From Bradyrhizobium sp. ISRA430 (GTDB lineage Bacteria; Pseudomonadota; Alphaproteobacteria; Rhizobiales; Xanthobacteraceae), in the NCBI RefSeq assembly GCF_029909975.1, contig NZ_CP094516.1, positions 2,356,001 through 2,420,000 of the forward strand: DNA of 64,000 nucleotides. Reading direction: 5' to 3'. This document shows positions 14,723 through 22,842 of this stretch, in pieces (the stretch's first letter is position 1; each line of letters begins with the position of its first letter). The notes under the pieces are model-generated. The model saw only the letters and a program-made list of their open reading frames with translations. It was not told where the DNA came from and did no database searches. Made by a program: the position numbers and the translations under genes.

Positions 14723-15593
14723 TATCCGCGAACTTCGCTACTTCGCCGCTGTCTACCGCGCGCGCAATCTGACCGCGGCGGCGCGCGCATGCTTCGTGTC
14801 ACAGCCGTCGATCTCCACCGCGATCACCAATCTGGAGGCCGAGCTCGGGACGACTCTCTTCATCCGGCACAAGAAGGGCGTCGCGCCCACCGCCTCGGCA
14901 GAGCAGTTTCACGCCCACGCGCGCCGCATCATCGACGAGGCCGACGCCGCACGCAGCCTGTTCAGGAAGCCGAGCGCGAAGACCACGGTAACTCTCGGCC
15001 TGATGCGCACGCTCGACGCGCCGCGGGCCATCGCCCTGTTGAAGCCACTGACGGCCCATCCGGACGTTTCGCTCCGCCTCGTCGGTAGCGACGAGTACGC
15101 CGATGCGCGGATCATTTCGAAGAACATGCTCCGCGCAGACGAGCAATTCGTCACGCTCTGGAGCGAACACTACGTCGCAGCGCTGCCGCCGTCACACCCG
15201 CTGACGCTCAAGGACAGGCTCCGCGCGGCCGACCTCGCCGATGTTCCCCTGATCGATCGCTGCCACTGCGAGAGAGGCGAATTCTTCGGACGCACCGCGC
15301 AGCGGCGCCCGCCTGCCGCGATCGCGCAATCCGAGGATTGGGCCATGGCGCTGGTCGCGGCCGGCGTCGGCATCGCCATCGTCCCCGAAGGCGTGGCGCG
15401 CGGCAATCCGGACGTCGCAGTGCGCGAGATCGAGGTGAAGGTGCGGCGGGAGGTCGGGCTCGCCTATCGCGCATCAGTGCCGCTGGCGGATGCGCTGAAG
15501 GATTTTGTCGCGAAGCTTGGGAAGCAACGGCCTCGGTCGAAGCGGATCGCGCGCCAAACGAGCGCGCGCAAGACTCCTAGCCGCGCACGCTAA
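14718..15593 (+). CDS. LysR-family transcriptional regulator
   Basis: This 291-residue DNA-binding regulator has the winged-helix domain at residues 1-60 (MDIRELRYFAAVYRARN, then FVSQPSISTAITNLEAELG, LFIRHKKG) and a periplasmic-binding-protein-like effector domain. The spacing of the helix-turn-helix and the PTASAEQF linker helix are standard for the family. It is divergent from the metallo-hydrolase, its likely target. Its ATG sits inside a palindrome. Its 3' end overlaps the convergent lipoprotein gene by 17 bases. The inducer is unknown. Confidence 0.92.
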   Translation: MDIRELRYFAAVYRARNLTAAARACFVSQPSISTAITNLEAELGTTLFIRHKKGVAPTASAEQFHAHARRIIDEADAARSLFRKPSAKTTVTLGLMRTLDAPRAIALLKPLTAHPDVSLRLVGSDEYADARIISKNMLRADEQFVTLWSEHYVAALPPSHPLTLKDRLRAADLADVPLIDRCHCERGEFFGRTAQRRPPAAIAQSEDWAMALVAAGVGIAIVPEGVARGNPDVAVREIEVKVRREVGLAYRASVPLADALKDFVAKLGKQRPRSKRIARQTSARKTPSRAR

Positions 15594-16338
15594 CCGAACG
15601 TCCGTAAGACGGCTGCGCCGCGACCGGCGGATTGGCGGTTTGGGCTGCGAGCTCGCCGATCAGGCGGTCGGCATCGGCCGCCATGCCGTCGGGCGCGTGG
15701 ATCACCAGCCGCTCGAGCGCCCAGCGATAGGACGAGACGCGCTGCTCGAGGCACTGCTGCACCCACTGGACGATCAGCGAGTTCTCCTGCATGCGCCCGA
15801 CCGCATCGGCCCTCTCCTTCGGCGACAATTCGGAGACGCGCGCCATGCTGGCATTGCGCTTGCGATCGAGATCGATGACGCGGATCGCACTGGCAAAGAA
15901 CGGCTCGAAGCGGGTGATGTCGTTGCGCACGTCCTCGATGAGCTGAGCATAGCGCGAGGTGTGCGTGCGATGCGGCTCGTCGATCAGGGTGCGTCCATAC
16001 ATGGTGCGGTCGAACACGACCTTCTGCCGCCAGGGCGACGGCAACGCCTGGTAATCACCGAACACGCTCTTCCAGGCCGGGCGCGACAGCGGCGGCTCGA
16101 TCAGGGGATAGGCGAGATCACGGAGTTGGCGTTCTTCCTCGGTAAGCTGGAAGTCCGAGGGGCGCACGCCGACGCTCGAGGTGACTTCAGCGCCGAGCCA
16201 GCGATGCATGTCGTCGCTGCGCATGTCGGCACGGGTGCGGCCGAAATCGCCGCCGCTGCAGCCCGCAAGCGCTGCACCGATAAGCGCGAGCAGCACGGCC
16301 GATGAGAGAGACCGGATCTGGCGGATTGTTTCCGGCAT
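15577..16338 (-). CDS. hypothetical lipoprotein
   Basis: This 253-residue protein starts at ATG 16338 (MPETIRQIRSL) with a lipoprotein signal peptide and lipobox LAGC near residue 26. The mature part is mostly helical: DMHRWLGAEVTSSVG, LTEEERQLRDLAYPLIEPP, then a charged central region and WVQQCLEQRVSSYRWALERL. I recognise no enzyme motif. It lies 16 bp downstream of the small gene ending at 16355 and probably forms an operon with it. An open extension to 16422 overlaps that gene and is rejected as start. Confidence 0.75.
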   Translation of the reverse strand: MPETIRQIRSLSSAVLLALIGAALAGCSGGDFGRTRADMRSDDMHRWLGAEVTSSVGVRPSDFQLTEEERQLRDLAYPLIEPPLSRPAWKSVFGDYQALPSPWRQKVVFDRTMYGRTLIDEPHRTHTSRYAQLIEDVRNDITRFEPFFASAIRVIDLDRKRNASMARVSELSPKERADAVGRMQENSLIVQWVQQCLEQRVSSYRWALERLVIHAPDGMAADADRLIGELAAQTANPPVAAQPSYGRSVSVRG

Positions 16339-16354
16339 TGCACGAGAGCCGGAT

Positions 16355-16543
16355 CTAGCGACGGCGACGACGGCGCCCTGGCGCTGTGCCCTGTTCCGGC
16401 CCACGACCGCCGCTGGTCTCATCCGCCTCGCGCTCGATGCGGATCACGGGAAGGATCAGGACCGTCCCCATTTCCGTGCGCGGTGCCATTTCCCCCGACG
16501 AGGCGAGCCGGCGACCGGCCGGAAATTCGATGATGGTCCCCAT
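16355..16543 (-). CDS. small hypothetical protein (62 aa)
   Basis: ATG 16543 opens MGTIIEFPAGRR, followed by a basic, unstructured-looking protein ending in a run of arginines. The opening resembles short rhizobial proteins placed before envelope genes, but I know no function. It lies directly before the lipoprotein gene. Its promoter region is shared divergently with the DUF2336 gene, and a near-consensus CtrA box lies 72 bp upstream. Confidence 0.5.
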   Translation of the reverse strand: MGTIIEFPAGRRLASSGEMAPRTEMGTVLILPVIRIEREADETSGGRGPEQGTAPGRRRRRR

Positions 16544-16614
16544 GTCAGCTCTCTTCAATTGCCGCGCGACCGAAGGCGGTGCCGCAACATGGGTTCATTA
16601 AGATCAGCACATGG

Positions 16615-16629
16615 TTAACGAGGTGTAAA
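16615..16629. promoter_or_regulatory. near-consensus CtrA box
   Basis: TTAA-CGAGGTG-TAAA differs from the CtrA consensus TTAA-N7-TTAA at one base. It lies nearer the minus-strand small gene (72 bp from its start) than the DUF2336 gene. Confidence 0.4.
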
Positions 16630-16728
16630 CATGGCGTTCGGACCGTAACCACACGGACCGCGCCGCGCAGTCCCGTTGCGGCACGACAACACCCTGAAAT
16701 GCGCGTCGCGTTTCACGTCTCGTTTTCC

Positions 16729-16743
16729 TTAACGAGCCTTTAA
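16729..16743. promoter_or_regulatory. perfect CtrA box (TTAA-N7-TTAA)
   Basis: TTAA-CGAGCCT-TTAA matches the cell-cycle regulator CtrA consensus exactly, 53 bp before the DUF2336 start codon. It is the only perfect match I found in the larger intergenic regions of this window. Confidence 0.6.
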
Positions 16744-16795
16744 ACGAACCCGCGATAGGCTCGTCCAAGGACCTTTCCAAGTTGCGTACGCCTCA

Positions 16796-17770
16796 ATGAC
16801 CAAGTCGCTGTTTCCCGGATTCGACGGGCTGATGACCCTCTCCCGTCGCGAAGGCGTCGATATCCGCCCGACGCTGCTGCGCGTGCTGACGGACCTCTAT
16901 GTCCAGGCGAGCAGCCACAGTGACGACGAACAGCGGCAGTTCGTCGAACTCGCCACGCGCCTGATCGATCAGGTCGACGATGCGACGCGCGCCGCCGTCA
17001 AGGCGCGGCTTGCGATCTACCCGGCAACGCCCGCACCGATCATGCAGAAGCTCGGGCTGATGGCCGCGCAGGAGGGCCGCCGGATTCCGCTCGCGCGGGA
17101 AATCCCCACGCCGCCGCCGGCTCCCATGCCCGCGCGCACGCCGACCGATGCGGAACTGCGCATGGCCTCGAACATGGCGATGCAGCCAACGGACGCCGCC
17201 GATATCCACGACATGTTCTTTCGCGCCGACGAATCCGAGCGCGCCCTGATCCTGCAAAACCTGGCGCAGACACCGCTCAAGGCCGCGCCGCGCATTCCGA
17301 CCGTGCGGGCCAAGCGCGCGATCCAGATCCTGGAGATGGCGGCCATCGCCAACGACGTCGAGAACTTCACCCTCGAGCTCGGCGACAGCCTGATCCTGCC
17401 CTCGCGCGTCGCGGCGGAGATCGTCGACGATCCCGGCGGCGAAGCGCTGGCGGTCGCCGCACGTGCGCTCGACATGCCGAGCCCCAACTTCCAGCGCATC
17501 CTGCTGTTCTTCAAGCCGGAGATCGGCACGTCGGTGAACACGGTGTACCGGCTGTCGCGGCTTTACGACCGTCTGAGCGACCGCTCTGCGCTGGTGATGC
17601 TAGCTGCCTGGCGCGGCTCGACGCTCGCAGTCACGCGCGCCAAGTACCAGTCCTCGCTGTACGAGGGCGAGCGCCAGCGCGCGCGTGCAATCGCTAACCA
17701 GCCGCGGCCCACTATGCAGCCCGGCGCGATCCCCGCGACGCGAACCGGCACGGGTGGCTCGGATCGCTAG
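16796..17770 (+). CDS. DUF2336 domain-containing protein
   Basis: This 324-residue cytoplasmic, mostly helical protein has the DUF2336 pattern: LFPGFDGLMTLSRREGVDIR, RRQFVELATRLIDQVDD-like repeats, then AARALDMPSPNFQRILLFF. The C-terminal 40 residues are basic and proline/threonine-rich. DUF2336 proteins are alphaproteobacterial and often linked with motility or cell-cycle genes; no biochemical role is established. A perfect CtrA box upstream supports cell-cycle control. A second DUF2336 protein is encoded at 52679-53782. The IS element inserted 38 bp after its stop. Confidence 0.85.
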   Translation: MTKSLFPGFDGLMTLSRREGVDIRPTLLRVLTDLYVQASSHSDDEQRQFVELATRLIDQVDDATRAAVKARLAIYPATPAPIMQKLGLMAAQEGRRIPLAREIPTPPPAPMPARTPTDAELRMASNMAMQPTDAADIHDMFFRADESERALILQNLAQTPLKAAPRIPTVRAKRAIQILEMAAIANDVENFTLELGDSLILPSRVAAEIVDDPGGEALAVAARALDMPSPNFQRILLFFKPEIGTSVNTVYRLSRLYDRLSDRSALVMLAAWRGSTLAVTRAKYQSSLYEGERQRARAIANQPRPTMQPGAIPATRTGTGGSDR

Positions 17771-17808
17771 AGCATAGCCTGCCGCTCGTGAGTCACCTCT
17801 CCCCAGCA

Positions 17809-18935
17809 GGGCCTGTTGCGCTACTGGCTTTTGAGGCCGAGACAGGTCAGGGGAGAAGCTGGTTGCCGGGGTAGCGGGCCGACGAAGGGGTCGGCTGGTG
17901 CCCTCGGCGGGCGGCTCAGGCTGTGATCGCAGCCCATTTCCTCATGTTGAACGCGATGGAGGCGAGCAGGACTTGCCCGCTTGCTTTGGCAAGACCGACA
18001 TAACGGATGCAGGTCAGTCGCATGCGGCGTTTGAGGGTGGCGAAGGTGGTCTCCACCGTTGCCCGTCGTCGGGCGATGAGAAGGTTGTAGCGTTTGAGCC
18101 TCGGCGGCAGCTCCGGGTGATGCCTGTTGGGACGACGTGCGATGCGGGGCTTTTTGCCTTCAGCTTTCAGCCGGGCCCGCCTGGCATGGGTGTCATAGGC
18201 GGCATCGGCCCACACCACGGCTTCGTCGCCGCGGATCAGATCGTCCGCAGGCGTCGTGTCGTTGATATTGGCGGGCGTGGTCAGCACCGACCGGATCAGG
18301 CCGGAGCCCTCATCGACACCCATGTGAGCCTTGTAACCGAAGGTCGAGCCGCTTTTGCCTTGCCGCTTGGCAAACCGGGCATCGGGATCCTTCGACGGCT
18401 GTTCTTGCGTCGGAGGCGCTGACACCGCCTGGATCAATGTCGCATCCAGCATCGTGCCGCGCTTCAGGATGACACCAGCATTCTCAAGCTGACGATCGAG
18501 CTCACCAAACAGCTTGTCCAGCAGCCCTTGCTCAACAAGCTGGTTCCGGAAGCGGTTCAGGACCGTGTGATCAGGCGTCGCATCTTCGAGACTGAGACCC
18601 ACGAAGCGCTTGAACGACAAGCGGTCCCCCAGCGCCTCCTCGAGCTCGCGCTCCGAAAGACCATAGAGCGACTGCAACAGCAGCGCGCGAAACAGCACCA
18701 GCACCGGATAGCCCGGGCGGCCAGGGCTTCCTTCATCCCGCAAATGCGCCATCAGCTTCTCGAACCGGTACCATTTGACCAAGCTCGACAACCGATCCAG
18801 CGCCGCATTGGCACCGGCTCCCTTCGGCAGCCACGCCTCAATAAAACTCGGCTGCCCCGTCTGCTTCACCGCCATCGTCAGTCCTCCAGGGCTCTGCCCT
18901 ACAGAATCACAGTCGTGGGATTACGCAACAGGCCC
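17809..18935. mobile_element. IS5-family insertion sequence, about 1.13 kb, complete
   Basis: The ends carry 12-bp perfect terminal inverted repeats: GGGCCTGTTGCG at 17809-17820 and its complement at 18924-18935. The flanking CAGCA (17804-17808 and 18936-18940) could be a 5-bp target duplication. Palindromic C and G runs make the exact boundary uncertain by a few bases, because both junctions share an 11-base string. The element holds one intact transposase gene and about 105 bp of non-coding left end. Confidence 0.85.
17916..18875 (-). CDS. IS5-family transposase
   Basis: This 319-residue DDE transposase is full length. The N-terminal region reads GQPSFIEAWLPKGAGANAAL, then FRALLLQSLYGLSERELEEA, the insertion-domain-type signature of IS5 elements, followed by DATPDHTVLNRFRN. 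The catalytic residues lie in GTMLDATLIQA (first Asp), VVWADAAYDT (second Asp) and RATVETTFATLKRR (Glu). The gene is uninterrupted, so the element is potentially active. It is read opposite to the neighbouring DUF2336 gene. Confidence 0.95.
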   Translation of the reverse strand: MAVKQTGQPSFIEAWLPKGAGANAALDRLSSLVKWYRFEKLMAHLRDEGSPGRPGYPVLVLFRALLLQSLYGLSERELEEALGDRLSFKRFVGLSLEDATPDHTVLNRFRNQLVEQGLLDKLFGELDRQLENAGVILKRGTMLDATLIQAVSAPPTQEQPSKDPDARFAKRQGKSGSTFGYKAHMGVDEGSGLIRSVLTTPANINDTTPADDLIRGDEAVVWADAAYDTHARRARLKAEGKKPRIARRPNRHHPELPPRLKRYNLLIARRRATVETTFATLKRRMRLTCIRYVGLAKASGQVLLASIAFNMRKWAAITA

Positions 18936-18999
18936 CAGCAGGGAGAGGTGAAGCACGTTCCTCGCCGCGCTGGCTCAATTGAGATTGATATCCGCCCAA

Positions 19000-19344
19000 T
19001 CAGGTCTTCGCCAGCTCCAGGAAATGCCGCCCCGCGCGGTCCTCGGTCTCAACGATCCAGGCGTCGGGGTCGAAGCGGATTTCCTTGGTCAGGCGGTCCT
19101 CGACGGACTGCTCCGGCTGAGGCTGCGGCGCAACGGGCACGAAGAAGCGATCGACCGGCCGGCCGTCCTCATAGACGGTCTGCGGCGCCGGCACGTACAG
19201 CATCGCATTACCGTCAAGCAGCGAGACCTTCACGAACACCGCGCCCGCCTCTTCGGCGCCGCGACGGCGTACCGCGCCGAACACGCCCTCGGTTTGGCAA
19301 CGGCGCAAGTAAGCCGCCACCCAGATGCTGGATTTCAATCTCAT
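19000..19344 (-). CDS. DUF1491 family protein
   Basis: This 114-residue cytoplasmic protein matches DUF1491: MRLKSSIWVAAYLRRCQTEG, RRRGAEEAGAVFVKVSLLDG, LYVPAPQ, then FDPDAWIVETEDRAGRHFL. Length and motif order are normal for the family, which is restricted to Alphaproteobacteria and has no known function. It lies 58 bp downstream of the peptidoglycan-binding gene on the same strand and may be cotranscribed with it. This small family is often next to peptidoglycan-binding and sensor kinase genes. Confidence 0.88.
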   Translation of the reverse strand: MRLKSSIWVAAYLRRCQTEGVFGAVRRRGAEEAGAVFVKVSLLDGNAMLYVPAPQTVYEDGRPVDRFFVPVAPQPQPEQSVEDRLTKEIRFDPDAWIVETEDRAGRHFLELAKT

Positions 19345-19402
19345 GAGCAGGATAGATAGGCCAGCGCCGGGGTCGGCACCAGCCTGCGCGCAACGATGAC
19401 GA

Positions 19403-20104
19403 TTATTCGACGGGGTGCCCGATCGCGGCCGCGAGCTCGCGCAACAGGCGATCAGACACCTGCCCGGTAACGGCCATCCTGTGCTCGCGCTCGAACTTCT
19501 GGATCGCGGACTGGGTCTCGCCGCTCATCGTCCCCGTGACCTTCAACTGGCCGTAGCCATATTCGGACAGCGCGCGCTGGACGCCGGCGATGCGTCGCGC
19601 CGCAGGGCTCTGCGGCACCGGGATCGGCGCCGGCGGTCGGGCGATGGCGACGGATGGCGGCGTCGACGTCGTGGCCTTGACCAGATTGGTCATAGGATCG
19701 CCCGATCTCGGCGTCGATGCGGTCGCCTCGACCGGTTTCTCCGGCGCCCTCTCTGCAGGCTTCGGTTCGACGCGAAATTCAGTCGGTTTCGGCTCGAGCG
19801 GCGACATATCGGCGCCGACCGGACGCGGCCGCGGAAGCGGGCTCGACAGCGCAGCGGACGATGGCGCGGGCAGATTGATCACGGTTCCGAACATCGGCGC
19901 CGGATGCCGGCCGGTCTGGAGAAATAGCGCATTGCCGATGATGGCGCAGACAGCGGCGATAGCGACGAAGCCGGCCAGCGTGTCCTTGGGGCTGTGCAGC
20001 AGAATCCGCATCGCGAGATTGCGCTCGGTCTCGATATCGACAACAGCAGCCTTGGCGCCACGGCGGCGCGGAGCGGCAGCGTCCTTTGCAGACTTTCTAG
20101 GCAC
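19403..20104 (-). CDS. membrane-anchored peptidoglycan-binding domain protein
   Basis: This 233-residue protein has a basic cytoplasmic N-terminus (KDAAAPRRRGAKAA) and one membrane helix near residues 43-62 (LAGFVAIAAVCAIIGNALFL). A proline/alanine-rich periplasmic linker follows, then a C-terminal PG_binding_1 domain near 165-228 (VQRALSEYGYGQLKVTGTMS, then AIQKFEREHRMAVTGQVS). It probably tethers to the cell wall. Its start overlaps the 3' end of the histidine kinase gene by eight bases, so the two are likely translated together. Confidence 0.88.
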   Translation of the reverse strand: MPRKSAKDAAAPRRRGAKAAVVDIETERNLAMRILLHSPKDTLAGFVAIAAVCAIIGNALFLQTGRHPAPMFGTVINLPAPSSAALSSPLPRPRPVGADMSPLEPKPTEFRVEPKPAERAPEKPVEATASTPRSGDPMTNLVKATTSTPPSVAIARPPAPIPVPQSPAARRIAGVQRALSEYGYGQLKVTGTMSGETQSAIQKFEREHRMAVTGQVSDRLLRELAAAIGHPVE

Positions 20105-21971
20105 TTTTCTTCACCAGAGCAGGTTGGTCCTGGGGGTGGTCTTGAGTTTGGTCTTGCGTTTCCTGGCGCGGCGCCGGCGTCAACGTCGCGATGTTGCTCT
20201 CGGGCGGCTTGACTTGCGGCGGCGTGTAGACGAGCGGCAGCTTGACCGTGACGGCCGTGCCCTCGCCGAGCCTGCTTTGTACCGTCAATTCGCCGAGATG
20301 CAACGCCACGAGGCTCTTCACGATCGAAAGGCCGAGGCCCGTGCCTTCGTGGCGGCGTTGATAGGTCTTGCCGGCCTGGAAGAACGGCGCGCCGATGCGC
20401 TTGAGGTCATCGGGCGCGATGCCGACGCCGGTGTCGCTGATGCGAAGTGTGAGCTGCGAGGCGGACGCCGCGGCGGCGACCGTGACCTGACCGTCGCGCT
20501 CGGTGAATTTGATGGCATTGGCGACGAGGTTGAGCACGATCTGCTTGAAGGCGCGCGGGTCGCCGGTCATCATCGGCAGGTCCTGCGGCGCATCGGTGAT
20601 CAGATCGATGCCGTTCTCCCGCGCCTTCAGCGCGAGTAGATTGCAGCAATGAAGCAGCGCGCCACGCGGCGCGAATGGCTCCGACGAAATCTCGAAATTT
20701 CCCGACTCCATCTTCGACATGTCGAGGATGCCGTTGACGACCGACAGCAGGTGCTGGCCGGAATCGTTGATGAGCTGGGCATATTCCTTGCGCTGGGCTG
20801 CGCCGAGCATCAAGCTCTGCTCCTGCGCGATCATCTCCGAGAATCCGATGATGGCGTTGAGCGGCGTGCGCAGTTCGTGGCTCATGGTGGCGAGGAAGCG
20901 CGTCTTGGCGGCATCGGCGGCTTCAGCGGCGCTACGCGCCTCTTCGAGCGCCTGCTCCTGGTTCTTGCGATCGGTAACGTCGCGCATCACCGCGACGACC
21001 TCCGCTTCGCACGCCATGTCGCGCGCCGACTCCTGATCGAGCGGCCGGCAACGCATCTCGACCCAGAGGAAATCGACCTGGCCGCGTTCGGGCCCCGCAT
21101 TGTCGCGCCGCAGCCGGAACTCGACGCTGCGGACCTCGCCACGCGCTGCATCCGACAGTGCGGTGAGATAGGCCGGACGATCGGCGACATGGACGCGGTC
21201 GAACAGACCGTGGCCGAGCAGTTGTGCAACCGGAATCCCGAGCATGCTCTCGGCCGCCGGCGAGATGAACTGCACCGCGCCGCCGCGCTGATGCCGCGAG
21301 ATGACATCACTCATATTGCGCGCCAGCAGCCGGTAACGCCCCTCTTCACGCGACAAGAGCGCGACGCTCGTGCGCGCCAGCGATTCCGCGCCAAAGGCGA
21401 GGCCCGCGGCGTAGAGCGTCGCCGAGGCGACACCGAATGCCAAGTAGACGCCGCGTTCCATGGCGCTCGGTTCTGCCGGCGGAAGCCAGCCGAACTGGCT
21501 GACAAGGATCAGCATCCCCGCACAGGACAGGGCGAGCAGCGAGGCAAAGGCCGCGGCGCGGCGCGAGGCCGACAATGCGGCTTCGAGTGGAACCGCGACC
21601 AGCCAGATCGCGGCAAAGGATTCGATGCCGCCGGTCGTGGCCACGACCGCCATGATCAGGCCGGCGAGTGCCAGCGACGACAGCACATGCGCACCTTCAT
21701 AATGGCCCGTGCGCGACAGAAACCACGACAGCAGGATCGGTGCGATCAGCCATGCGAACGCCGCGACTTCGATCGCGCTCGGCGCGCCACGCATGGCAAG
21801 ATAGACGGGAAAGGCGGCGAAGGCGGCCAGGCTGCCGAGCAGCCGCGGCGCCATGAAGGCACGGTGGCGCGCCCGCGTCAGCGCATCGTAACGCGCAGAG
21901 GGATGCAGCAGTGCATCGAGACAATCGCGGATGATACTCAAAACTGTCACGGGTCTCGCGCTTCGGCTCAT
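20097..21971 (-). CDS. PAS-domain sensor histidine kinase, PleC/DivJ-like
   Basis: This 624-residue inner-membrane kinase has several N-terminal membrane helices at roughly residues 45-200. A PAS domain at 210-340 contains ISPAAESMLGIPVAQLLG and DVTDRKNQEQ. The phosphoacceptor HELRTPLNAIIGFSEMI has histidine 365. The ATPase domain has NLVANAIKFTE (N box), DTGVGIAPDDLKRIGAPFFQ (G1/F) and GTGLGLSIVKSLV (G2). No receiver domain follows. The H-box sequence is of the alphaproteobacterial PleC/DivJ type, which acts on DivK-like regulators, but that assignment is inference. No response regulator is adjacent. A CtrA-like half match lies 60 bp upstream. Confidence 0.9.
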   Translation of the reverse strand: MSRSARPVTVLSIIRDCLDALLHPSARYDALTRARHRAFMAPRLLGSLAAFAAFPVYLAMRGAPSAIEVAAFAWLIAPILLSWFLSRTGHYEGAHVLSSLALAGLIMAVVATTGGIESFAAIWLVAVPLEAALSASRRAAAFASLLALSCAGMLILVSQFGWLPPAEPSAMERGVYLAFGVASATLYAAGLAFGAESLARTSVALLSREEGRYRLLARNMSDVISRHQRGGAVQFISPAAESMLGIPVAQLLGHGLFDRVHVADRPAYLTALSDAARGEVRSVEFRLRRDNAGPERGQVDFLWVEMRCRPLDQESARDMACEAEVVAVMRDVTDRKNQEQALEEARSAAEAADAAKTRFLATMSHELRTPLNAIIGFSEMIAQEQSLMLGAAQRKEYAQLINDSGQHLLSVVNGILDMSKMESGNFEISSEPFAPRGALLHCCNLLALKARENGIDLITDAPQDLPMMTGDPRAFKQIVLNLVANAIKFTERDGQVTVAAAASASQLTLRISDTGVGIAPDDLKRIGAPFFQAGKTYQRRHEGTGLGLSIVKSLVALHLGELTVQSRLGEGTAVTVKLPLVYTPPQVKPPESNIATLTPAPRQETQDQTQDHPQDQPALVKKSA

Positions 21972-22337
21972 TCGTCGAAAAGACGCGCCGGAACGCCTCC
22001 TTATCGTTGAGCCACCGTGTCAGAGTGACATTAAACGAACGCTAAGGCGGCTGCCCTCGCCGCCGAACACCGCGTGATCGCGGACATTTTTAGACGATTT
22101 GACGAGGTCTTCGACAGGGATGGTGAACGCGGGGTTTCGCTGCAACCCTCATGGTTTCGAATTGGTGGACGCGCAGGCGCCGTCAATCGAAAATTTACGA
22201 GACTGTCGGCCGCCAGGAAATTTGCGTCAATTTTCCAAGAATTAAGCTCAAGGCAATCACTTGCGATTTATCGAGGATTGCTAGATCGGACGCGTGCGGG
22301 GACCGCCGCGGGCGGGATCTAACCTACAGGTCGCAAG
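21972..22337. other. 366-bp intergenic region between divergent genes
   Basis: This region separates the minus-strand kinase from the plus-strand DUF5330 gene and must hold both promoters. The only site I can name is the CtrA-like sequence at 22031-22045. The rest, from 22080 on, is lower-GC sequence without an open frame of coding character, repeats or hairpins. Confidence 0.6.
22031..22045. promoter_or_regulatory. possible CtrA box (one mismatch)
   Basis: TTAA-ACGAACG-CTAA differs by one base from TTAA-N7-TTAA and lies 60 bp upstream of the PleC/DivJ-like kinase, a similar distance to the perfect box before DUF2336. A single-mismatch match can occur by chance. Confidence 0.3.
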
Positions 22338-22772
22338 ATGCGCTTTCTGCTCCGCATCACATTCTGGCTCGGGCTGGTGCTGGTGCTCCTGCCGCGGGAC
22401 AAGACGCCCGAATCGGAGAAGCTGCCGCAGCTCGGCGCCGCCGATGCCGTGCAGGCTGCGACCGCGGCCGTTTCGGACATGAGCCAGTTCTGCAAGCGCC
22501 AACCGGCGGCCTGCGAGGTCGGCGGACAGGCGGCGACCATCATAGGCCAGCGCGCCCAGGACGGCGCGCGCAAGCTGTACCAGATCATCAACGACAAGAA
22601 AGAGCAGATCACCAACGACAAGAACGAAAAGAACGAGAAGAAGGCGCCCGACCACACCGGCTCGATCGCGATGGCCGGCGAAGGCGATACGGCCGCGAGC
22701 GAGGCGCCGCCCGACACCCTGACCCAGGACGACCTCGCGCTGGAATGGCGCGGGCCAGCAGCGGCGAATTAG
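22338..22772 (+). CDS. DUF5330 domain-containing protein
   Basis: This 144-residue protein has an N-terminal hydrophobic anchor or signal (FLLRITFWLGLVLVLLP). A conserved helical segment follows with a Cys pair region MSQFCKRQPAACEVGGQA. A lysine/glutamate/asparagine-rich low-complexity stretch with repeated NDK and NEK units spans about residues 92-113. The first part matches DUF5330 of rhizobia. It is probably inner-membrane or periplasmic; the two cysteines could form a disulfide. Function is unknown. The next gene, sufE-like, begins 70 bp downstream. Confidence 0.75.
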   Translation: MRFLLRITFWLGLVLVLLPRDKTPESEKLPQLGAADAVQAATAAVSDMSQFCKRQPAACEVGGQAATIIGQRAQDGARKLYQIINDKKEQITNDKNEKNEKKAPDHTGSIAMAGEGDTAASEAPPDTLTQDDLALEWRGPAAAN

Positions 22773-22842
22773 AGCCCAAACCCTATCGATTTCGCGCCTT
22801 CGCGTCCCTATATTGGCGGGAACAGGGATCCACGGGCCGACT

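Larger units (their letters stand above)
17793..18951. repeat. intergenic palindrome split by the insertion sequence
   Basis: TCACCTCTCCC at 17793-17803 and its exact complement GGGAGAGGTGA at 18941-18951 flank the IS. With the IS removed they form an 11-bp stem around the loop CAGCA. Similar CCTCTCCCC hairpins occur at 41216-41273 and 41360-41385, so the target was a member of a local palindromic repeat class, probably the 3' hairpin of the DUF2336 gene. Confidence 0.7.
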
